A stretch of 10,640 nucleotides of DNA from an uncultured Verrucomicrobiota bacterium (GTDB lineage: Bacteria > Verrucomicrobiota > Verrucomicrobiia > Palsa-1439): positions 1-10,640 of the forward strand of contig CAIKBP010000121.1 in assembly GCA_903825695.1 (NCBI GenBank), read 5' to 3'. Under the pieces are notes generated by a model, which did no database searches, had not been told where the DNA came from, and saw only the letters and a program-made list of their open reading frames with translations. Position numbers and translations under genes: made by a program. Positions 6,362 to 10,640 of this stretch are shown here, piece after piece. Numbering within the stretch: the stretch's first letter is position 1; each line of letters opens with the position of its first letter.

Positions 6362-6439
6362 GTGGGAGCGGTTTCTAACCGCGACCGGTTTGTCGAGGCT
6401 TGAGCGAGAGGGCAGATCGCGCTTGAAAAGCGCTCCCAC
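6362..6439. repeat. REPIN-like pair of inverted REP hairpins
   Basis: Two 23-base arms in inverted orientation lie at 6362-6384 and 6417-6439. Each begins, read inward, with GTGGGAGCG and ends CGCGA, matching at 19 of 23 positions. Each arm also folds by itself: GCGGTT-TCT-AACCGC in the left arm, and GCGCTT-GAA-AAGCGC in the right arm. The differences between arms fall mainly in these stems and keep the pairing within each arm. A GTGG head next to a hairpin, paired with an inverted copy, is the known architecture of REP sequences and REPINs mobilised by RAYT transposases, well described in Pseudomonas. No RAYT gene is in the window. It sits between the convergent ends of lipA and the prepilin peptidase gene. 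Confidence 0.75.
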
Positions 6440-6462
6440 AACAACGACTCGCAGTTGTGGGA
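6434..6462 (-). terminator. 9-bp inverted repeat, possible terminator of the prepilin peptidase transcript
   Basis: TCCCACAAC (6434-6442) and GTTGTGGGA (6454-6462) are perfectly complementary across an 11-base loop. On the minus strand the stem begins five bases after the prepilin peptidase stop codon and is followed by GCGCTTTT, a weak T-run. Its right-hand six bases are a third GTGGGA copy, so it shares sequence with the adjacent REPIN-like pair and would compete with the REPIN outer stem. Confidence 0.35.
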
Positions 6463-6466
6463 TTGC

Positions 6467-7591
6467 CTATCTTCTCATAAAACCCAGATACCAATTGACG
6501 AGGTTCGGACCCCAAAAAATCCAGAAGGCCGCAGCCAAGGCAAGATAAGGTCCATACGGAATCCTACTCTGCCATTCTTTTCTGCGCATTATGACCAACA
6601 ACAGGCTCACAATGCCGCCCACCACGGAAGAGAAAAAGACAGAGAACAAAACGGCGTACAAACCCAGAAACGCACCGATGGCGGCCAGAAGTTTGGCGTC
6701 GCCCAGCCCCATCGCCTCGCGCGGAATGACGACCAGACTTGTCGTGGCTTCTACCGGTCCGGTCTCTGTGAGTGAATATGGCGTCCCGTTGACCTCGATG
6801 GCGGTCATTGAAACGCTGACGCCAGCGTTTTCAAACGTTTGGTCGTGAAATTTAAGGGTCGATGCATGGAACCGTATCCTGTCGGAACCGCGGCTGAAAA
6901 TTTCCTCCCATGACTTGGATTCCTCACCAAAATAGAACGTATTGTCAGCAATTCTGGCGGTCGTCCCCGGTGGCAACTGGACCTTGAGTCTGCCAAAAGC
7001 CAGCTTTCCGCATTCGGCGACGATGAACAATATCAGACCACCGCAGAGCATCCCGAGGAACGATCGCAATAATGCAACGGCCCATGCAGGCGAAGCCAGA
7101 TGCAGTAATCTCAGAACCGCGTCCGAAAGGAAATCGGGCCGTTGCAATGGCGGGTGCGCCGCGCTCAATATCAGCCCGACAATCACTCCGCTATACGTCA
7201 ATTCGTTCGGTATGATGTAATGCTCGAAGTCTATGAATGAGGCGGCGATCAATCCTCCAAGCAGAACCCAATAAATCGGAGCTGTCCATTGCCACCCAAA
7301 TTCCAATGTCACGAGCAGAAACGCGCTTGCAGTCAGAAGTTCCACGAGGAAGTAACGCGGGCTGATCGGGGCGCCGCAGTAACGGCATTTTCCCCGCAAT
7401 GCGAAGTAACTCACGAGCGGTATGTTGTCCATCCATCGAATCTGTGCGTTGCAGTTTGGGCAGTGAGATCGCGGGTTGACGATTGATTCCCCGCGCGGCA
7501 TTCGGTGAATGCAAACATTCAGAAAGCTGCCGATTGCGGCGCCGAACACAAAAACTACAAAATCGAGATACAACCGCAGGCCTGTGTTCAT
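6467..7591 (-). CDS. Prepilin peptidase (A24 family) with an internal insertion
   Basis: A PilD/GspO-type inner-membrane aspartic peptidase that cleaves, and often N-methylates, type IV pilin or type II secretion pseudopilin precursors. The N-terminal domain has GSFLNVCIHRMP (21-32) and a zinc-type quartet C44, C47, C69, C72. The catalytic aspartates are D121 in FIDFEHYIIPNELT and D298 in the GLGDAK motif (GxGD). Several hydrophobic membrane segments surround them. At 374 residues it is about 100 longer than typical; the excess lies mainly at 201-292, a soluble, beta-rich stretch just before the GxGD helix. The start ATG overlaps the aroE stop as ATGA, suggesting translational coupling. No pilin or secretion genes are in the window, so pilus versus secretion use cannot be decided and no symbol is given. 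Confidence 0.93.
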   Translation of the reverse strand: MNTGLRLYLDFVVFVFGAAIGSFLNVCIHRMPRGESIVNPRSHCPNCNAQIRWMDNIPLVSYFALRGKCRYCGAPISPRYFLVELLTASAFLLVTLEFGWQWTAPIYWVLLGGLIAASFIDFEHYIIPNELTYSGVIVGLILSAAHPPLQRPDFLSDAVLRLLHLASPAWAVALLRSFLGMLCGGLILFIVAECGKLAFGRLKVQLPPGTTARIADNTFYFGEESKSWEEIFSRGSDRIRFHASTLKFHDQTFENAGVSVSMTAIEVNGTPYSLTETGPVEATTSLVVIPREAMGLGDAKLLAAIGAFLGLYAVLFSVFFSSVVGGIVSLLLVIMRRKEWQSRIPYGPYLALAAAFWIFWGPNLVNWYLGFMRR

Positions 7592-8451
7592 TTCCTGGCT
7601 CCATACACGGCGGCATTAAGCGCCCGGCGCATCACCGCGAGTGGCGCCTTGTGTTTTGTCCATATCTCAAACGCTCGCGCTCCTTGATGCAGCAACATGT
7701 TCAGACCGTTGGCGGTTTTCGCGCCAGCGGCGGCTGCAGTCCGCAGCAATTCTGTTTCGGTAAAGCGGTAAACCGTGTCGTACACGAACAGTCGCGGCGT
7801 AAACAGTTTCGGGTCCAACCCAAGCGACTCGCCCTCCAGCAGCCCCACGGACGTGGCGTTAATGAGCAGATCCACCTCATTAATCACGCGCGCGATATCG
7901 TCTGTGGTAAGCGCCACCGCGCGGAAGACGGTCTTGGTCTCGGCCATTTGTCGCGCAATCGGGTCGGTCTTTCCCGGCGTGCGATTGGCAACTAGCACTT
8001 GCGACGCGCCATCCAGAGCGCATTGCACGGCGATCGACCGACCTGCTCCGCCCGCGCCGAGCACCAGGACTCGTTTCCCTTTGAACGTGAAGTTAAACTC
8101 CGTTTTGATCGCCTTGGCTATGCCGTAACCATCGGTGTTGAACCCGCGGAGTTTGCCGTTTTCAATTAGAACGGTGTTTACGGCGCCGAGTTTGCGCGCT
8201 TCCTCGCTCAGTTCATCTACGATATCCAGCGCGGACAACTTGTGCGGCACCGTCAGATTGACACCTCTCAAACCCATGTCCCGCGCGCCGAGCAACGCAC
8301 CGCGCAGATTCCGCGGCTCAACAGGGAACGCCAGGTACGCCCAATTCATTTTCAGCGCCTTGAACGCGGCGTTATGCATCGCGGGCGACGCGGTATGCGT
8401 GACCGGTGAGCCGAACAGGCCTACTACCGTTGTTGAACCATCAATATTCAT
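7588..8451 (-). CDS. aroE: Shikimate dehydrogenase (NADP+)
   Basis: Shikimate dehydrogenase reduces 3-dehydroshikimate to shikimate in aromatic amino acid synthesis. The 287-residue length is normal. Substrate-domain motifs are SPAMHNAAF (22-30) and NLTVPHK (65-71), with catalytic K71, and NTDGYG (105-110), with D107. The Rossmann domain has VLGAGGAGRS (130-139) and the NADP-type ANRT. Further on are NATSVG and the C-terminal GLNMLLHQGARAFEIWT. GAGGGTGG at 8466-8459 supports the ATG at 8451. A TATAAG on the minus strand (8528-8523) could be its -10 box, but I see no convincing -35. It diverges from holA and is the first gene of a pair with the prepilin peptidase, whose start overlaps its stop by four bases. 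Confidence 0.96.
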   Translation of the reverse strand: MNIDGSTTVVGLFGSPVTHTASPAMHNAAFKALKMNWAYLAFPVEPRNLRGALLGARDMGLRGVNLTVPHKLSALDIVDELSEEARKLGAVNTVLIENGKLRGFNTDGYGIAKAIKTEFNFTFKGKRVLVLGAGGAGRSIAVQCALDGASQVLVANRTPGKTDPIARQMAETKTVFRAVALTTDDIARVINEVDLLINATSVGLLEGESLGLDPKLFTPRLFVYDTVYRFTETELLRTAAAAGAKTANGLNMLLHQGARAFEIWTKHKAPLAVMRRALNAAVYGARK

Positions 8452-8619
8452 AAATTTGCCACCCTCGAACGCTTTCGGGGCCAGTTCCCTCGCAGCGGGC
8501 AGATCCGCCGTATCAGGGCAAGCTTATAGGTTCCCGATGAGATTGTCGAGCAATGCGAGCGCGGCTTGGGGGAATGGGGCGCATATTGTCAATACCACCG
8601 TGCCTCGCCGGCAAAAAAG

Positions 8620-8646
8620 TCCGTGTAATCCGTGTCATCCGTGGAT
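8620..8646 (+). repeat. Nonamer array TCCGTGNNN, three units, before holA
   Basis: Three contiguous 9-base units read TCCGTGTAA (8620-8628), TCCGTGTCA (8629-8637) and TCCGTGGAT (8638-8646). TCCGTG is invariant and the last three bases vary. The array ends 12 bases before the preferred holA start codon and would be in its leader or promoter. From memory, very similar strings occur in intergenic regions of other environmental bacteria. Confidence 0.85.
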
Positions 8647-8658
8647 AATCTTTGGCTC

Positions 8659-9816
8659 ATGCCTGCGGCGCGCACTGAAACCAAATCCGTTTATCTCATC
8701 GGCGGCACCGATGAGTTCACCATCAAGGACGCGGCAGCAAAGTTGGCGGAGAAACTTGCGCCGAAAGGCGCCGGTGAGTTCGGCATCGAGATCATCGAAG
8801 GCACAGCGGCCAATCAGGATGAGGCGCTGAAAATCTTCAGACGACTTAATGAGGCGATTAACACTGTCGGATTCTTCAGCGCGGCCAAGCTGGTATGGTT
8901 AAAAAACACCAACCTGCTCGCCGATGACAAGGCCGTAAGCGCGGAAGCGGTCAAGGAGGCGCTTGGCGAGTTCAGTGACCAACTCAAACGCGGGTTACCT
9001 GATGGCGTGACGTTACTGATCAGTGCCATCGGCATTGACCGACGCCGCACGGCGTACAAGACGCTGGAAAAAGCCGCAACGGTGCAGGTGCTCGACGCGC
9101 CAGATGAATCGAAACAGGCCGGCGACGAGGAGATCGCCGACTTCATCCAGCGAAAACTACGCGCCGAAGGCAAGACGATGGGTGCCGCGGCGTTCGAGAC
9201 GTTCCGCGGACTCGTCGCGCCCGATTTGCGCGAGATCGCCAATGAATTGGAGAAGCTCTCCATCTATGTCGGCAACCGCAAAGAGATTTCCACCGCTGAC
9301 GTGCGCGCGATCTGTAGCGTGTCGCGGCAAGCGGTGATTTGGGAATTGACTGACGCACTTGGTGCACGGCGGCTACCGCAGGCGATCCACGCAGTAGAAA
9401 AGCTACTCGGAGGCGGCGAACAACCGATCGGCATCGTTATGATGCTTGTCGGTCAATTGCGGTTGATGCTGCTTGCGCGCGATTTAATGGAGCGCAAATT
9501 AATCAGCGTCCGTGAGGGTGGCGGCAGCAACGTCGAGTTCGTGAGGGCCTTCGAGAGACTGTCTGTGGGCGTCACGGCGCATTTCCCGCGCACGAAGGAC
9601 GGCATGTTGCCGAACGCATGGCGGCTCTACCGCTGCGCTGTGGCCGCGAAGAATTTCTCCAAAACTGAACTGATCGGGGCGCTGGACACTCTGCTGGAGG
9701 CGAACCTCCTGCTGGTCACCACCCAGTTGGACGCGCGTCTAGTTCTTGAAGAAACAGTCACCAAGATCGCCCGCCATCCCGCCAACGCGACCGCCACCAC
9801 GGCTGCACGCGCATAG
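8659..9816 (+). CDS. holA: DNA polymerase III delta subunit
   Basis: The delta subunit opens the beta sliding clamp and is part of the clamp loader in replication. The product is 385 residues from the ATG at 8659. It matches the HolA layout: an N-terminal ATPase-like fold without a P-loop (VYLIGGTDEFTIKDAAAKLAE, then FFSAAKLVWLKNTNLL), a middle domain with EIADFIQRKLRAEGKTMGAAA and LREIANELEKLSIYVG, and the C-terminal collar with AVIWELTDALGARR and IVMMLVGQLRLMLLARDLM. Identification is by overall pattern, since delta has few invariant motifs. The frame opens further upstream, with GTG at 8632, but that start lies inside the nonamer array, so 8659 is preferred; no strong Shine-Dalgarno was seen. 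The C-terminal tail is Ala/Thr-rich. It converges with the dsbD-type gene over a 20-base gap. Confidence 0.88.
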   Translation: MPAARTETKSVYLIGGTDEFTIKDAAAKLAEKLAPKGAGEFGIEIIEGTAANQDEALKIFRRLNEAINTVGFFSAAKLVWLKNTNLLADDKAVSAEAVKEALGEFSDQLKRGLPDGVTLLISAIGIDRRRTAYKTLEKAATVQVLDAPDESKQAGDEEIADFIQRKLRAEGKTMGAAAFETFRGLVAPDLREIANELEKLSIYVGNRKEISTADVRAICSVSRQAVIWELTDALGARRLPQAIHAVEKLLGGGEQPIGIVMMLVGQLRLMLLARDLMERKLISVREGGGSNVEFVRAFERLSVGVTAHFPRTKDGMLPNAWRLYRCAVAAKNFSKTELIGALDTLLEANLLLVTTQLDARLVLEETVTKIARHPANATATTAARA

Positions 9817-9836
9817 TCCACTCAAAACGGACGCAG

Positions 9837-10640
9837 CTACTTTGCGGGCACGTTTGGAGTAGAGGACGTTGGCGCGACGTTCGTTGGTGTGGGTTGGCGC
9901 GCCTCGTTCATCGCCTTCAGGAGTTCTTCAGAGGACACGAATCCCACTTGGCGTAAATCGGCGCGTTCGCGGCCATCAGCACCGATGAATACGGTGGTGG
10001 GTACACCAAAGATCTGGGACTGCATGGCGAGTTGTTTTACTTCAGGTAAACTGGTGTGGGTAAGATCAGCCTTGAGCATCAGAAATCGGCGTGATTTTTC
10101 GATCACTTGCTGGTTGGGATAAGTTTTCTTGTCCATTTCTTTGCAAGGGATACACCAGTCGGCGTAGAAGTCGATCAACACGGGACGTTTCTCGGCAGCA
10201 GCCTGCGCAAGCAAGGCAGGGGAATAGGATTGCCATGCAATGCCGTCAATCCTGGTTGGTGTCGAGCGCAACCACAGCGTGTGTGTGATCCACAACGCCA
10301 CGGCGATCAACGCAACGCCGAACACGCGTTTCACCCAAACCATCCACGTGCCCGACTTCGGTAATCGCGTCAGCAGGTTCGAAAACATGCCAAGCACGAT
10401 GTAAGGCAGCCCCAACCCTGCGCCCAGCGCGAAGAACAGCCACCAGCCAGTCAACGGGTCGCCGCTCGAACCGGCAAATGCGAGCACAACGACCACGACA
10501 GGCGCCAAGCAGGGAGCGGCAATGACGCCGACCATCGCGCCGAGGAAAAACAACCCCAAATAACCAGCTTTCGACGAGAGACCGGTGGCTTTTTGCACCA
10601 GGAACTGCGGCGGCTGGAGTTCGAACAACCCGAACATGCT
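9837..10640 (-). CDS. DsbD-type thiol:disulfide interchange protein, C-terminal part (5' truncated by window edge)
   Basis: This protein carries electrons from cytoplasmic thioredoxin across the inner membrane to periplasmic thiol proteins. The frame is open through the right edge, and the visible SMFGLFELQ matches the middle of DsbD, not an N-terminus, so at least the first part of the membrane domain and any N-terminal periplasmic domain are outside. Visible parts, numbered from Met at 10637: membrane helices with the redox Cys in AAPCLAPVV (C43), further helices to about 121, then a thioredoxin-like domain with FYADWCIPCKEM (C162, C165), the cis-proline loop GVPTTVF, and a Pro/Thr-rich tail. 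The WCxxC thioredoxin domain after the membrane part distinguishes it from short CcdA. dsbD or a close paralogue is likely; without the N-terminus I give no symbol. Confidence 0.88.
   Translation of the reverse strand, partial: SMFGLFELQPPQFLVQKATGLSSKAGYLGLFFLGAMVGVIAAPCLAPVVVVVLAFAGSSGDPLTGWWLFFALGAGLGLPYIVLGMFSNLLTRLPKSGTWMVWVKRVFGVALIAVALWITHTLWLRSTPTRIDGIAWQSYSPALLAQAAAEKRPVLIDFYADWCIPCKEMDKKTYPNQQVIEKSRRFLMLKADLTHTSLPEVKQLAMQSQIFGVPTTVFIGADGRERADLRQVGFVSSEELLKAMNEARQPTPTNVAPTSSTPNVPAK

Noticed and set aside
8632..8658. GTG start for holA at 8632
   Set aside because: The codon and following residues lie inside the nonamer array, and the conserved protein begins after the ATG at 8659.
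8135..8830. Plus-strand open frame of 231 codons opposite aroE and into holA
   Set aside because: It is Ser/Arg/Pro-rich shadow translation; aroE and holA are both recognised in other frames.

Overview
The window looks like chromosomal DNA of a moderately GC-rich, Gram-negative bacterium. The diderm inference rests on a type-II signal-peptide lipoprotein, a DsbD-type thiol transporter and a prepilin peptidase. Gene content and protein style (short EF-Ts, extended S2 tail, short-period intergenic repeats, REP-like hairpins) would fit the Verrucomicrobiota/PVC group, but that is an impression; no marker in the window settles it.

Layout. 1-1964 (+): the translation block rpsB (5' truncated by the window edge), tsf, pyrH. 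In many bacteria frr follows directly. Here two minus-strand genes stand between pyrH and frr: a HAD-like hydrolase (2018-2698) and a four-helix-bundle S23/IVP-family protein (2688-3104). frr follows at 3228-3788 (+), then tRNA-Glu(TTC) at 3895-3972. 3991-5375 is accessory in character: an orphan DUF5615 PIN-like protein (-), a small lipoprotein (+) and about 230 bp with a possible gene remnant. lipA (5376-6272, +) converges on the aroE-prepilin peptidase pair (8451 down to 6467, -), with a REPIN-like structure between them. holA (8659-9816, +) diverges from aroE and converges on a DsbD-type gene (9837-10640, -) that runs off the right edge.

How the genes relate. Most are housekeeping: translation (S2, EF-Ts, RRF, tRNA-Glu), pyrimidine nucleotides (UMP kinase), lipoate (LipA), aromatic amino acids (AroE), replication (DNA polymerase III delta) and envelope thiol chemistry (DsbD). 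aroE and the prepilin peptidase overlap by four bases and are probably one transcript.

The most interesting content lies in short repeats at gene borders. (1) The four-helix-bundle gene is bracketed by inverted arrays, each of four 7-bp units of the form GTTCNNG plus a degenerate fifth. The distal array supplies both the stop codon of that gene and the start codon of the HAD gene. The unit looks like a small discrete cassette of about 490 bp. (2) Two GTGGGAGCG-headed hairpins in inverted orientation form a REPIN-like element between lipA and the prepilin peptidase gene. (3) A heptamer array AAGGATG begins at the lipA stop codon. (4) A nonamer array TCCGTGNNN lies just before holA.
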